Shown here one piece after another: positions 23,170 through 36,345 of a stretch of DNA of 64,000 bases (position 1 is its first letter; each line of letters opens with the position of its first letter). The translations under genes and the position numbers were made by a program. The stretch comes from Imbricaverruca yamaguchii (taxonomy: Eukaryota; Arthropoda; Thecostraca; Neoverrucidae). Below the pieces are notes generated by a model. The model was not told the origin of the DNA and ran no database searches. It saw only the letters and a list, made by a program, of their open reading frames with translations. The DNA lies in contig JAOTOL010001393.1 in assembly GCA_034440575.1 (NCBI GenBank), positions 208,501 through 272,500 of the forward strand, read 5' to 3'.

Positions 23170-23880
23170 ACCCAGTTTCAGGGGGAGGGGTGATAGGAAA
23201 CCCCTATAATATCCGAACTGGGTGTCGCAAAGAAGGAGGTGTCATCAGAAAGTGATCGACGAGAAGGGCCAGACACCACCCCAAATTTATTTTCTACCAA
23301 AAGTGATTTGTCATGGGGCCTATATTTTCACTACTTACATCATGTTTTAGCTCTGGGGAGTTGATTTTGGTGGGTGATTTTGGTAAACAAGGTATTTGGG
23401 ATTAGAAAAGGAAGCCGAAATCGACCATGGCCATGAAATTTGTGCCCACCCAAAGATAAAATATTTTCTTTAAAATCTTACATTTCAAGTTTTTTCCCCC
23501 TTTTTTCTAATGGGTGAGGCGGACCGAAAAACTGTTCGAATTCAACTTGACCTCGTAACAAATGCTTGCTTTAACCGGAATCCTAGATTTTAACTCTAAT
23601 TGTCTAATATGCAATGCTAATGAGTAATCAAAAAGGGAAATAACATTTCTCTAGTGCATATTGTTGCTTGCCTAAAGATAAGCAAACGCTGAAAGTTTCC
23701 TTAAAATAAACTTATCCGTTAAAGCGTGACGACTGGTTTAACTTTTTTGGAGGTGACCTCACTTGACTGACTAACTCGTCGATCCTAGATGAGCTGACCT
23801 CAAAATTTTGACATGCCAAATTCCGACACTGCCGCGCGCCATTCTTTCACTATCCGCGGAAAACTTGGGGGGCGGATATC
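23170..23880 (+). repeat. ~700 bp dispersed repeat, copy 3 of 3
   Basis: Collinear with 11541-12330 and 17500-18185. It shares a G-rich start, GATAGGAAACCCCTATAATATCC, GATCGACGAGAAGGGCC, TACATCATGTTTTAGCTCTG, AAGCAAACGCTGAAAGTTTC, CGTTAAAGCGTGACGACTGG and GGAGGTGACCTCACTTGAC, with an end near CTATCCGCGG and a C-run. Confidence 0.75.
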
Positions 23881-24479
23881 ACCCCCCCCCCCCCACCCCC
23901 GCCCCCGGAGATGGCGCGGGTTAATGTACTTGCATTATTGCTCTCTGGCCAGAGTAAAATCGGGCCCAGCATATGCAACATAAACTAGATGCTTATATGC
24001 AGTGATAGAAGTGAAGCTTGCTGATTTTGGCTAATCGTTTTGTCCCCCTCCCCCCCCCCACCAATTTTTTTGTACACTGGTAAATCTGAGAACCAGCGAT
24101 TGAAAAGTGGCTGAAATCGAAGGTTTTTTTCGGGCGGGGAGGGGGTAGGTGGGCTATCCTGTCCAAACTTACCACGTCCCTGGTTTGTCCCCCATCCCGA
24201 TTTCGGAGCTGTGGTTACACTCATGGCTGTTATTAATGCTGCTAAGCAAAAATAAATAAAATAGACTCCGTTGAGAAAACAGTGGTCTATTCTGTACTTT
24301 AGAAAAAATGGAGGTAGGTTGGACCACTCCAAAACGCTTGAACTTTGCCTGACCCTCACCATTTGGTATTATGGCATCATATCATCAGGTCATGGATGAT
24401 GCACTCCTGGGTTGGAAATTTCGCGTCGGCGCCTTTCATCTGCGCGTATCATCTATGACGCGCATCATTCACAGGGTTA

Positions 24480-24990
24480 AAATAATGGTTTCGTTAGGTG
24501 TGAGATGTCGAAATGAGTACAGTAGGATGTAGAAATTTGCAATGAAACTAGTCTCATTTGAAATGCTCTTAATGTCCTTCAGACTCACTTGAGCCAATGC
24601 TGTAGATGCTACTACTGACTACACCTTTCTTATTTCATTTGAGATTCTTAATTTAGAAAGAGAAGCATTCGAGATAGGGAGAATAATCATATGATATAGA
24701 CTGGCAGTGTATGCCATGTCATATCATAGATAATCTCTTTAACTGAAATTGCGTCACGAAATATTCGTGTATTACCATTCCTTATGAAGAGGATGGATAT
24801 GTTACATATAAGCGAGATACTGCTAGAAAGGAGACATGAAGGCTTCGTAGGCATTCATCAAGGAGCCGGATGTTGAAATTTCTTGGAGAACGATGTCGAT
24901 TGAGTTCAATAAGTGGTATATTCCACCCTATTTCACGAATAACTTAACACTGATCATTCATCATCGGCGGCACCAACCTGCCACCCAGCG
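24480..24990 (+). repeat. ~450 bp interspersed repeat, copy
   Basis: It begins TTAGGTGTGAGATGTCGAAA...ACAGTAGGATG and ends AAGTGGTATATTCCACCCTA then TTTCACGAATAA. The same order of motifs occurs at 25465-25705, 41385-41840, 42350-43085 and 58435-58895. No ORF is conserved among the copies. Confidence 0.65.
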
Positions 24991-25464
24991 GAGGGTAAGT
25001 AAAAACACGGAATCGCGTCCAATGTTAGGCCTTGCGCCTATGGGAGTTCTGGATACGCATTTCTCATTCACATTTTTCACCAATGATTCAGCCACTCCAT
25101 GAGGACGGCATCTGTTTTTTATGATGCGGAATTGATCAAGGAACCTTAACTTTCTTTCCCTATTTATTTATTATGCTCCGTTCCGAAGTTGTGATGTGAA
25201 GTGAAGGCGTCTGTGAGAGTAAGCCCATTTCGCTGAAAAGGCCGGTCCACCGATGTTGATTTCTTAAAATGATCGGAGGAGGCAAGACAAGGTAGTAGCC
25301 AAGACAAGGTACATGAAGGCAATAGACAAACCAAACAAAATGAATATGGGGTCACATTCCACAGGTTCCCATGGCAGAAGTTGAAATTATTGCGGGTGGG
25401 GGAAAGCAAGCATTGAGGGGGCACACCATCATGGATAAAAATGGGCGGTTTTGCTTTCGCCGCA

Positions 25465-25705
25465 GCGTTCAAATAATGGTTTTTCGTTAGGTGTGAGATG
25501 TCGAAATGAGCACAGTATAATGTCAAAATTTGCCATGGAATTAGTGTCATTTAAAATGCTTTTGGTGCCTCGAACTCAAATTCAAGTTGATGGTGTAGGT
25601 TCCAAGGAGCAAGGTGTCGACACTTGTCGGAGAAGGATGTCCATTGAACGTTCAGAAAGTGATATATTCCACCACATTTCACGAATAATTTATCACTGTT
25701 TCGCC
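25465..25705 (+). repeat. ~450 bp interspersed repeat, shorter copy
   Basis: It has TTAGGTGTGAGATGTCGAAA near 25489 and AGAAAGTGATATATTCCACC then ATTTCACGAATAATTTATCA near 25655-25700, in the same order as the other copies but with a shorter middle. Confidence 0.65.
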
Positions 25706-26899
25706 CCCTACCCTCCCTGTTCACTAGATGTGTGGCTAGTATTTTCTGGTGCAGTGGTTTACACAACTAAATTGGAGAGTACAGACCTCTGCGTGCCCAC
25801 CAGTCCGCAAATAGGATTGAGCGGAAGTTTCGTGGAGGGCACGAGCCCCTTCCTCTACACCATACCACTAACAAATTTATTATTTTTCCAAGGGGGCGTC
25901 ATTTCTCCAGCGGGGCGGCTCTTGGTCAGGAACATTTGGACGGGGTACACTCAGATCTCCCAGAGGGGTACCATTTGTTTTTGTCCGAGGAATGCCTTCT
26001 TCGGGGGCACTCCTCGGACAAGAGGCGTTCTTCGGGGCCATAAAGGACGCCACGTTCGCTTCCTTACCCTTGCAACATAGCCTAGCTTGACAACGCCACT
26101 ACCTCTCGCCGATTCGCTATCACTTGCCAGTGATTCCACTCCGGGGTGTTGTTTTATATACCTTTGAGGGGGAACTCACCTCAATGCTTCCTTAACCCAT
26201 CCCGCAATTATTTCAGCTTCTAACATGAGAGACAATGTAATGTGCCCTCAAATTCATTTTGTCCTGCCCATTGCCTTCATGTACTTTGCCCCATCCAATA
26301 TTTTCAAGATCACGATAAATATAGAGAGATGCTAGATAAAGATCACCAAGATATCAACATCGGTGGGCCGACCGCCGACCATTGGGCGATGTGGTCTCCC
26401 TCTCACAGATATCTTCACTTCCCACCACAACTTCTGAACGGAATGTAATAAATAAATAAGTAAAGAACGATAAGGTACCTTGATCAATTATGTATCATAA
26501 CAGGCTAATGCAATCCTCCTGGGCTGGGTGAATCAATTGAAAAAAATGCAAATACGAAATGCGTACCCTGGATTCCCATCGGTGCACGACCTAAAACCGG
26601 CCGCGTTTCCGTCTATTTAGTTACCCTCCGCTCGGTGGGCTGATACGGAAACAGCTGTTGGTTTCCAATCCAGGCGTACTTGATCCATGATCAGGTCGCC
26701 GCCGACTTAAAATGGTCTTGAGCTAGGGGAGGACCGTAAGATCAGTAGGGGACTCGGCCCTGGGTCGATTAACCTAGGATACCTCCATATAAGTGATGTC
26801 TTTAGAGTACATGTTATGTGCTCCAAAGACAAACGACAAAAAATACCCACGAGCTTCGCGGCTTGTTGCTTCCTCCGGCAACGGTCAACCGTTCAGTTA
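25706..26899. other. Unassigned repeat-derived stretch
   Basis: No gene recognised. It includes GC-box units at 25880-26060 and a block at 26600-26770 with tRNA-like spacing but no convincing A or B box. Confidence 0.35.
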
Positions 26900-27835
26900 G
26901 GGTCTGTTCCCGTGGCTCCACCAGAAGGAACTCAGTGGAGGTTAGTTGAGGATAGTTGAGACGTGCCCACGGGAACAACCGGTGGAGAAATCAGCTGACA
27001 GCGGTCTGAATTCCGCGACAAAAAGTAATTGTTTGCCGCTGTAACTGGCGCTATTGGTCAAATTGCTCCTGAAATGTTTGTCCAGGTGATCGCACAATGT
27101 ATATAGTATGACTTATAATACTAAGTCCCAAAATTGTCTTTATTTCTAGCGATGCATGTGTCCTCAGGGACTGTGGGGAGAACAGGGGTTCTTTTCGCCT
27201 ATGGGATGAACCAAGCAATCTCTCTTCCATCTCGGTTGAACACCAGGCATCGCCTCCCCAGTTTTGTGGTTGGTTGCAGCCTACCTTCTTAATGTACAGC
27301 ATATAATCTGGTGTCTGGCTACCTGAGCCCCGAGACGCTTTTCTACCCGATGCTGGCTTTTCCCCATCTCAACTTTCTCGACCTCGTCGATCGGGCTCGA
27401 GTGCAATCTTAGAACTAAGAACTAAGTTGCGACACGGGGATTGCGGCGGACCCTCCCGGTAAAGTAACATCTTCCCCCTAGGGTGAATGACGGAAATCAA
27501 AAGCCACAAAAAGGATGTTGTGTGGTCTGCATCTGTTACTTCGATTATTGTTCATAGTTATAATTTCATATTTGCATTCCGAAGGATGATCCTGGTATTC
27601 AGTTGATGCATGAATATGAGATTCAAATGACGAAGAACGCTGTTTACGCGCAAATATATGCAACAAGTGCGCCACAATTGAGCTCCACTGAAAAGTCACA
27701 ACTGGACCCTGCTCCTCGGCTGGTGGAGCTTTGCTCCACTGGTGGAGGTTGGTGGAGGAAAAATCTCCACTGGGTTGGCCACGGGAACGACCAGTGGAGG
27801 TTTGTGGAGGTTAGTGGAGCCACGGGAACAGACCC
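26900..27835. mobile_element. PIF/Harbinger-like non-autonomous DNA transposon (936 bp)
   Basis: The element starts GGGTCTGTTCCCGTGGCTCC and ends with its exact reverse complement; the perfect terminal inverted repeat is 22 bp. It is flanked on both sides by TTA (26897-26899 and 27836-27838). A 3-bp TTA/TAA duplication and a terminus beginning GGGNCTGTT are hallmarks of the PIF/Harbinger superfamily. Subterminal regions carry repeated GTGGAG/CTCCAC motifs and a second internal CCCACGGGAAC near each end. The internal ORFs show no transposase, so the element is non-autonomous. Confidence 0.8.
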
Positions 27836-28138
27836 TTAGTCTATTCGTTTTACTGGTTGCATGGCGTTTTTTTTTTATTGCGTGGAAAGTTGATCACAGT
27901 AACAACGGAGAGAAAAGTGTCTGAAACTAAGCGTCACAAGTTGTTTTGGGAATATATCATGTCAGTGTGAATACGAACAGCCGAGGTGTACTTCATTACG
28001 GTAGTCGCACTACAATACTCCTTCCAGACTACGCTGAAATATTCGGCTGCGGATGTTGGGCACTAGATTTCTCGTGTTCCGCCGAAGAGCCGCCCATGCA
28101 GCACACCACTTGTTTCTAATCCAAATAGCCATCCTTCC

Positions 28139-29309
<1,171 letters not shown>

Positions 29310-29630
29310 CAAGTTCTGATGGTGTCCGCCCTCCTCTCCGGCACCGGCGCAGCAATGACGACCAGGGCGGTAGAGGTACTCGTGGAATGGGGGCTGGTGA
29401 CGCGAGTTGCTGCGCTCTCCTTTGACTCGACCGCGTCGAACACTGGAGTCCAGTCTGGGTGTTGCATTTTGCCGGATGAAACGTACGGCTGGCCACTGCT
29501 CCCCCTGGCGTCTCATCACATTCTGGAGCTCGTGCTGGCCGCCGCCTTCAAAGCCGCCATGGGAACGTCGTCAGGATCTGAGATAGAGTTCTTCCAGCGG
29601 TTCCGAGACAAACCGAGACAGGCGATTTAA
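29310..29630 (+). pseudogene. Relic of a transposase-like protein (hAT-like, uncharacterised invertebrate family)
   Basis: The reading contains ALSFDSTASNTGVQSGCCIL, ASHHILELVLAAAF and GTSSGSEIEFFQRFR in that order. It matches from memory a multi-copy invertebrate protein family (pattern FDTTASNTG...GAC...HHI.E..L...F...GPSSGPE...F.RF) that resembles the catalytic core of hAT-type transposases. The ORF stops right after this segment and lacks the rest of the family's length on both sides. It is a fragment, or one exon of a dead copy. Confidence 0.45.
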
Positions 29631-30206
29631 TCCGTTCATGGATCTCTACTAGTATTACGACTTAGAACACTCATGCTTTACATAGCACAAAATGAAGACA
29701 TCCCAACGCAGGATTAAGCAACGGAAATATATCATTCTCACTTCGCACGCATATTACGCCCCGCTCCCAGCTTTGGGGGCCAAATTATAATTTCACATAT
29801 ACGCGAAGGTGTGATGTTTGCTGGTATTTCCAGTCAACCGCTTTCACTGTCGAGCACATTACCCTCCACGTATTTTTGGAAGTAACCAAAGGCATCCCAC
29901 TAATCAGCACGCGAATGTGGGACTCAAACCTGGGTCGTATAGACAGACGACAATCGTTGGTACGAACATTGGAATCCCAGGCCGGTGAGAAGAGACATTT
30001 ATTATCCCATGGTTTTCCTGAATAACTCCGGAATTAATACAGAGGGCAGGCTGGACCATCGAAGAACACTACATGAATCTGAGCAGAAAGTTAGCTTCCG
30101 GTCATTTACAGTTACGTGACTGGCGTCCTCAATGCAATTTCGGCTGTTGATTCGGCGCGTGAGCTTTACCTTCGTAGTTCAAGCGTACTTTCAGCAACGT
30201 GGGACG
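29631..30206. other. Unassigned stretch
   Basis: No gene recognised. The reverse complement of about 29905-29970 has a B-box-like AGGTTTGAGTCCC but no clear A box, so it is not called as a SINE. Confidence 0.3.
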
Positions 30207-30265
30207 TGCACACACACAAACACACACACACACACATACACACACAAATGTATATATATATATAT
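30207..30265. repeat. Microsatellite (CA)n(TA)n
   Basis: ACACACA run followed by TATATATA. Confidence 0.9.
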
Positions 30266-30639
30266 CGGTGTACTCACGATAATCAACTGCATCTCTGGGC
30301 TCTCGGAATTTTCGTTTTCAGGGCATTTGAAGTCATGACGTCGTGACCTACCTTAATAACTATCGGAACAGTCACAATGCGATTTGAGATTTGAAAAAGT
30401 GCAGACATGAAGTTCGATATGTTATTTTTCGTAGCAAACAAGTATCAATAGGGTTTTTCCCAAAACAATATACAAATCCGTTCAACATTAGGCATGCATG
30501 GCTGTTTTTGCGCTTCTGTATCGTGGCCTGTTTGAATATTTGTTTAGAACAGTATGCGTCTTAAATACAAGCCTATTGACGTTCGTGGCACGTGATGGGA
30601 TTAGAAAGTGAGTCTTCTGATCTTGAACGTTGTGTTGCA

Positions 30640-30860
30640 CAGGTATTCTAACTCATGGGGTCAGGGGTTTTCTTTCCGGATTTTTTCTCAATTTTCCGGT
30701 GCTCGTGTCGATTCGATGGAGTTCCCTTGTGCTTTTTGGGATCGGGTTCTTTTTTGTAGGCCCTTTGCACGAAATTGTTGGCTCCGGTACCATTCTTCGG
30801 GCTCCCGGTACGTTTTGGGCTCTTCCGGCTCCCGGTGCAAGTGACATTCCGGGTAGGAAT
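30640..30860 (+). repeat. Large degenerate repeat family, short forward fragment
   Basis: It aligns with the reverse complement of about 2080-2260 (TTTCCGGTGCTCG, TCGATGGAGTTCCC, GCTCCGGTACCATTCTTCGG). It directly precedes copy 2 of the ~870 bp repeat. Confidence 0.6.
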
Positions 30861-30924
30861 TCGTTATTTGGGAAGACAGCTGTGACTTGTCAGGCTCCGG
30901 CGCTGCTTCTCTCCCCCCCCAGTC

Positions 30925-31790
30925 AGTGTCGTCGCCACGAAATTATTCCAGGGGGCATGGTCGAAAGGAGGTCTCCTGCTTCCCGAAAAAGGGCCTCCAT
31001 TGTGTTATGGCCTCCCATTGGTTTTTAGGCTTTTAGTGTGGTGCGGGAATTGAAACATCATTTCAGATTGAAGATGGGCCACACCATGGTATAAATAAGT
31101 AATATGTGGATAAATGCCTAAGTGTCAAAACAAACTAACGTCTCAATGCTTTCTCGACCAAAAGCTTATTCCTGTTGGCCTCTAGATTGCAGCGAGTTAG
31201 CGGGGCTGGTGCTAAGCATATCTTACAGGTATCTCTCATTGATCAACCCATATTTATGCCCACAAAGTATAACTGAATACTTTGTGGATGCTATAACTGA
31301 ATACTAGATTCATCACTACTGTTATTTATTACCATCAGCTTGATGTCCTAAGCAAAGCTTAAGCGATCACTTATCAGTCCTAGGACGATAATTTCGCGAA
31401 GGTGACAAGGAGAACTGGATTGCATTAGTTTTCTGATCGCCATCTTAGGAATTTGTAATTTTTATATCACTTGGTGCTGACTGTAAGGCACCTGCCGCAC
31501 AAGCTAAATAGCAAATTCTTAGCAAATACATTCACGGCAAGAACAAGCATTGAACAACAATGCATAAATGGCAATGCAACAATGCAACAATAGCAATGCA
31601 TACGCAATGCAAAACCTTCAAATCCCACGCCGTCACGCCCATGGTTTTCGCTGTGCTGTGCCGTTTTGTAAATGATGTTGAGAAGGTATTGAAGCTACGA
31701 AGCTCTAATCATGCAGGCTGTAATAACATAAAAAGTTTGTGGACAGAAGATGGATTTAAATACATCATTGCTCCAATTTTATATGGGCCA
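30925..31790 (+). repeat. ~870 bp dispersed repeat, copy 2
   Basis: Collinear with 8166-9035. It carries a small internal duplication absent from copy 1 (CACAAAGTATAACTGAATAC then TTTGTGGATGCTATAACTGA near 31260-31300) and a local run of GCAATGCAACAATGCAAC near 31560-31600. Confidence 0.75.
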
Positions 31791-32149
31791 TGGATGTTGT
31801 TTTACATGCTTGTGGGGGTTAATTTGTCCCAAAAATGTCGGCTTTGTCTCATGAGCATATGTTTCTGAAAGTTATTGAGGGACCAGTAGAATACCTATAT
31901 TTGCGTGAAGGGGAAGGGGACGAACGGATTTGCAGGGGGCCACCTATGCCCATTAAAGAAATCCTTGGATTTCGACCGCTATTTTGTCAAAGGGGACCTT
32001 TCGAGCTGAAATAATTAATGCTTAACTGAATTATCTTGTGGATGGGACTAATCTACCAATATTGTTTCTGATTCCTCGGATTTCAACTCTAACTCCCCCA
32101 CCAAATTCTAAGGTTTTATTTTGGCATCCTTTGATAATTGTCACCTCAC
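31791..32149. other. Unassigned stretch
   Basis: No gene or repeat unit recognised. Confidence 0.3.
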
Positions 32150-32349
32150 ACTGCTAAAACCACCTATACCATAAAAACCGGATCGGTATCCGAAAATATC
32201 ACGCTGGAGCCCTCCAAAATAAGGAGGGATTCCACACAAAAATGGCGGGGTGAGGGAAGTGGCTCTGGACCCGCGAACATATTACCGGATGCCTTCACAA
32301 ATTGCGTACGGCACCGATAAACATACCGGATCTCGAACAAATTGAGGTG
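32150..32349 (-). repeat. Large degenerate repeat family, reverse fragment (arm of an inverted repeat)
   Basis: The reverse complement of this stretch lines up with 32538-32720: ATCTCACCTC, GTTTTTCGGTG then GTACGCAATTTGTGAAGGCAT, GGTAATATGTT. It therefore forms an imperfect inverted repeat with the downstream forward copy, separated by about 190 bp. Confidence 0.7.
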
Positions 32350-33244
32350 AGATCGAGTTTGTGGCTTCGGTGCGATGCTCCTGGGTTCCAGCTCGACCTA
32401 CTGCGCCCAGTCGCGTGGTTCCAGAGATCCAACGCCAGTTTTCTCGGCTCAACGCTATTTTTGTGGATCTTTTCTAAGTTTTTTTTTAAAGTCCGAATCC
32501 CGGCCTGATTTTTCGAGCCCCTGGCGCCACGTTTTGGTATCTCACCTCGATTTTTCGTGATGCGTTATGTTTTTCGGTGTCGTACGCAATTTGTGAAGGC
32601 ATCTGGTAATATGTTGGGTGCACCATAGCACTTTTCCTGACTCGGACATTTATTTGGTAGAATCCATCGTTATTTTCAAGGGCTCCAACTTCGGTACTGA
32701 TTCGGTTTTTGTGGTCACATTGTGCTTACATGTGGCCCTAGACGCTAATTTTTGTTAGCCTCGACGGGACTACTGGTGGGAGTTGTGGGTCTCGAGAGCG
32801 ATATTTTGGGCGAGCGGTTCGAGTTTGTGGGACGCGTTGTACTTAGCTGTTTCCGCAACGCGATTTTCTGGTTCCTGTTGCAAGTTTTCGGGCCTCGGAG
32901 CGAGATTTTCGGGGCCGGTCATATTTATCTGAAGACCCCTGCGCGAATTCTGGTGGATCGACGCGAATTTTGGTGTCCCCAGCGCGACTTTTGGAGCCCC
33001 GGCACGATTTTTGAGAGCTTATCCATCTCAGGATGGAGGGTTTGCCCCTTTGATATGCTACTGGGGCCACTAAAGGAGTTTTTTTTTGTCCTAGAATGGG
33101 ATTCCGGTTGACAATTAATTTTGGAGCAGCTGCACCATTTGGGGACCGGTGCGATCTTCTGGGCCTCCAGTGTGATGTTTCCAGGGCTGCGACGCGACAT
33201 TTTTTTATCCCAATGTCATCTTTTGGGCCCGACGTCCTGTCCGC
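32350..33244 (+). repeat. Large degenerate repeat family, forward copy
   Basis: Collinear over about 890 bp with 10125-11010. It ends abruptly where the non-LTR retrotransposon relic begins (about 33245), so one was inserted into or broken by the other. Confidence 0.7.
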
Positions 33245-35430
33245 AAGCACTAACTTCGACAGCGTTTCTTCTCTAGGAGAACGTACATGCTTGGCTAGAG
33301 GAAAGATAATGCGGTTACATTTCTTAGCAATATCGCCAATTTGTTCACTCCATGTTAACGATTAGTCCATGGTCACGCCCAGGTTCTTGATAGATGAGAC
33401 ACGTGAAATATCCGATCCAAGAACATAGAGGCTGATGCTAGGTAGCCGCGCGATCATCTGGCGAGAACCCAAAATCACAAATTGCGTTTTAGATGGGTTG
33501 AGCTTGAGAAGATTTACACGGTACCACGAGCTCATAGTTTCCAAGCACGATTCGAGACGACGTTTTGCATACATTATGTCCTCCAATTTCGATGACAACA
33601 TCGCCTGTCAGCGTAAGCAACGACTTTAAAGACATCACCTATGTGCGAGAGAAGATCATTTGTGTACAACAAAAACAAAATTGGACCGCACAAACTTCCT
33701 CGTGGAACACCACAGGATACGTTGCATACAAGTTTTCCGGGCCTAACTACCTGTCTGCGATTTGAAAGGTAAGATCTAAACCAAGAGCTGTCGATGCCGT
33801 ACCAGTCTAATTTGGTTAAGAGTCGGCTATGAGACACGCAATCGAAGGCACTAGACAAATCTACTGATGCGAGCAGACAAACGCGGCGCCTTTCGATGCA
33901 ATTTGTGATATAAGCTACTACATCGGCAAGGGCAGTTTCAGTAGAGTGAAGTGGTCGATAGGCATGTTGCGAGTTGTTAAGAAGACAATTTCGGTGGAGA
34001 TACGCAGTGAGCTGGTTGACTACTATCTTCTCGCACAGTTTTGACACGTTACTCAAGATCGAGATTGGCCTATAGCACTTGGGATCGTCAGGGCAGCCTT
34101 TCTTGAAGATTGGTACGATTTCAGCCAACTTCCACAGTTCCGGAAAAGTACATGACGATAAACTGAAGTTGATTATGTGCGAAATATGAACACACACCGA
34201 AGGAAACGACATATTGAGCAATTTCAGGGACACATTGTCGGTACCACGAGCACTGGTAGAAATTAAATCACGCAGGGCATGACAGAGTTCGAGAAGAGTG
34301 GCGGGCTTCAGCTTGAATGTTGAGCTAACAACGCGCGGAGGGCGAGGTTGATGCACTGTATTTGGGCCTAATTCCCCTAAAGAATGCAAAGCAGCAGCCA
34401 CGCGCTTGCCAGTTGAAGAAAAATGCCGGTTTTGGTCGTCAGCGAACAACTCTTTCTCTTGGTTGGAACGTGATGGTTCAGTTGATGGTGGAGTTTTCTT
34501 CTTCTGAAAGAGATGACGTCGAACGTGCGGCCAGACGTTGTCATTTTCTTTCAAAGTCCGATCGAAGAAACTGCTTTTGGCGACCACGAGCTCAGTGGAG
34601 GTCCGTTGATTTAGCTCATGGTAGAGTCGCCAATCCTCGTCACTCCCGGATCGGTCCGCTTGGCTGTGAGACCAGTCACGTCGGAGGGTCAGGGCGCGGA
34701 GGTCAGCATTCTCAGCGATCCAGGGTGGCACTGAGCGGCGATTCACGAACTTCGTGACGGTAGGGCAGTGAGCATCCATGACGCATTTCCAGATGTTCAA
34801 CCATGCGTCCCACTTGCCAACTGTGTTGGCCTCATACAGGCCAGACCAGTCTACCATGAGAAAAGCTTGACGCAGCTGACCAGGGAGGAGGTGACGGGTG
34901 CGCTGAAAAGTGATCCTTTGGCGTTGAAACGACTGACGGTCTATTTTAGCTGTGACTGTGACTGCCCGGTGGTCACTGATGTGCACCTCCATGACGTCAC
35001 AAGCCAAAATTTTGTCGGTGGCGTTGGAGATCGCGATGTCGAGAAGCGTTTTTGAAGTGCGCCGTGTGCCATCCCTGAGGTTAACCGTCTATACGCGCGT
35101 GGGCTTCTTCACGAGTTTATGCAGACACAAGTCGTTCAAAATGGTGTTGAAACGTTCAACCACCGGTTTTGAAGCGTCTAACAAATCGATATTCACATCC
35201 CCCATCGCGAATAAAGGCAAGCCATGGCTAGTTGCGAAGTCAATTTGGTGCTCCAAATCATCCAGATCAGCACCCACGGTTCCACTGGGCGGGCGGTAGA
35301 GGTAGCCTACGATGACAGATATCGCGCCGGAGCTTCACCCGGATCCAGAGGGACTCCAGGCCTGAGCGAAGTGGTCCGGGAGGTTACCTGGGAGATTACC
35401 TACCATGCGACAAGCATAGCTAAACCGAAC
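33245..35430 (-). pseudogene. Broken non-LTR retrotransposon ORF2 (APE endonuclease + reverse transcriptase)
   Basis: In 5'-3' order on the minus strand: the end of an APE-type endonuclease (VGYLYRPPSG, FAMGDVNID, later HISDHRAV), a linker, then a reverse transcriptase with KLAEIVPIFKKG, YRPISILSNVSKLCEKIV, SVDLSSAFDCVSH, YGIDSSWFRSYLSNR, GVPRGSLCGPILFLLY and VAYAD. The thumb part follows (VNLLKLNPSKTQFVILGSR, ISRVSSIKNLGVTMD). It belongs to the Jockey/CR1-like group. The copy is dead. There is a frameshift near 35310, an in-frame TAG at 35089-35091, a frameshift in the catalytic YADD box (about 33606) and a TAA at 33362-33364. Both the 5' end and the 3' end are missing. Confidence 0.9.
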
Positions 35431-35904
35431 AATAAAATATAAGACGACTATATTGAGTCATTTCCAGGGTTTTGGAAGTGGAGAAAAATCAAATCACTAC
35501 TAGGGAATTTCCGGTCACTACCGGAGCATTTTCCACAGTAGTTAACATGTTATCCGAGGCCCTGTAGCGACCAAGGCGGAATAATCGGCCACAAAACCTA
35601 GTAAAGCTGGATCCGCCACCGGGTACTTAGACAGTGAAATTGCATATTCGTAAAACCAGTGATTCAGCTTAGAAATAACTTACAAGTCATTGAATTCAGT
35701 GATCATCCACTCCGGTATACTGTCCTTCACAAACCAAATGCATGAACGCGCCCAATGCGGCGAGCAATCCACATCCTACTCGTGTGCCGTATGTCAACAG
35801 GTCCTCAGAGTGTGCCTGAAAGCTTTCGTGCGGTGTCTCACATTGGTAAACTACGGTGGAGACGTGGAGTGCCGATACGACCGACTATGGCATGTGGTCG
35901 TCAG
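35431..35904. other. Unassigned stretch
   Basis: No gene or array recognised. Confidence 0.3.
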
Positions 35905-36345
35905 CTGATGTTATAGGTTTTGAACATTGTATGCTCCGAGCATTATAGATTCTGTGCATTATAGGCTTTGAGCTTTAGCGGTTTTGAAGCATTAGCTGTT
36001 TCGAGAGTTAAGCTTTGTGAATATTAGTTGAAACTAAGCATTATATGAACTGAGCATTATAGACTTCGAAGCCTCATAGGTTTTGAGCGTTATGCCTTTT
36101 GGATCTTCCCACAGGACGTAGTATTTGAGGCTTTGAACCATCATAGGATTTTTATATTTTATGTTCCGAAGAACTATATGTTCCGAGCATTATGTGGTTT
36201 GAGTAATTATAGGTTTTGAGTATTATAGGTATTGAATATTCCCACAAGACAACTGTTTAGAGGCTGTGAAGTATTATGAGTTTTGAGTATTATAGGTTCT
36301 TGAGCATTATAGGTTTTGAGTATTAGAGGCTCTGATACGCACCCA
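35905..36345 (+). repeat. Degenerate tandem repeat, ~16 bp unit (GAGCATTATAGGTTTT)
   Basis: Many diverged copies of GAGCATTATAGGTTTT. A higher-order unit of about 134 bp is suggested by TCTTCCCACAGGACGTAGTA (36101) recurring as TATTCCCACAAGACAACTG (near 36237), each followed by GAGGCTNTGAA. No coding capacity. Confidence 0.75.
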
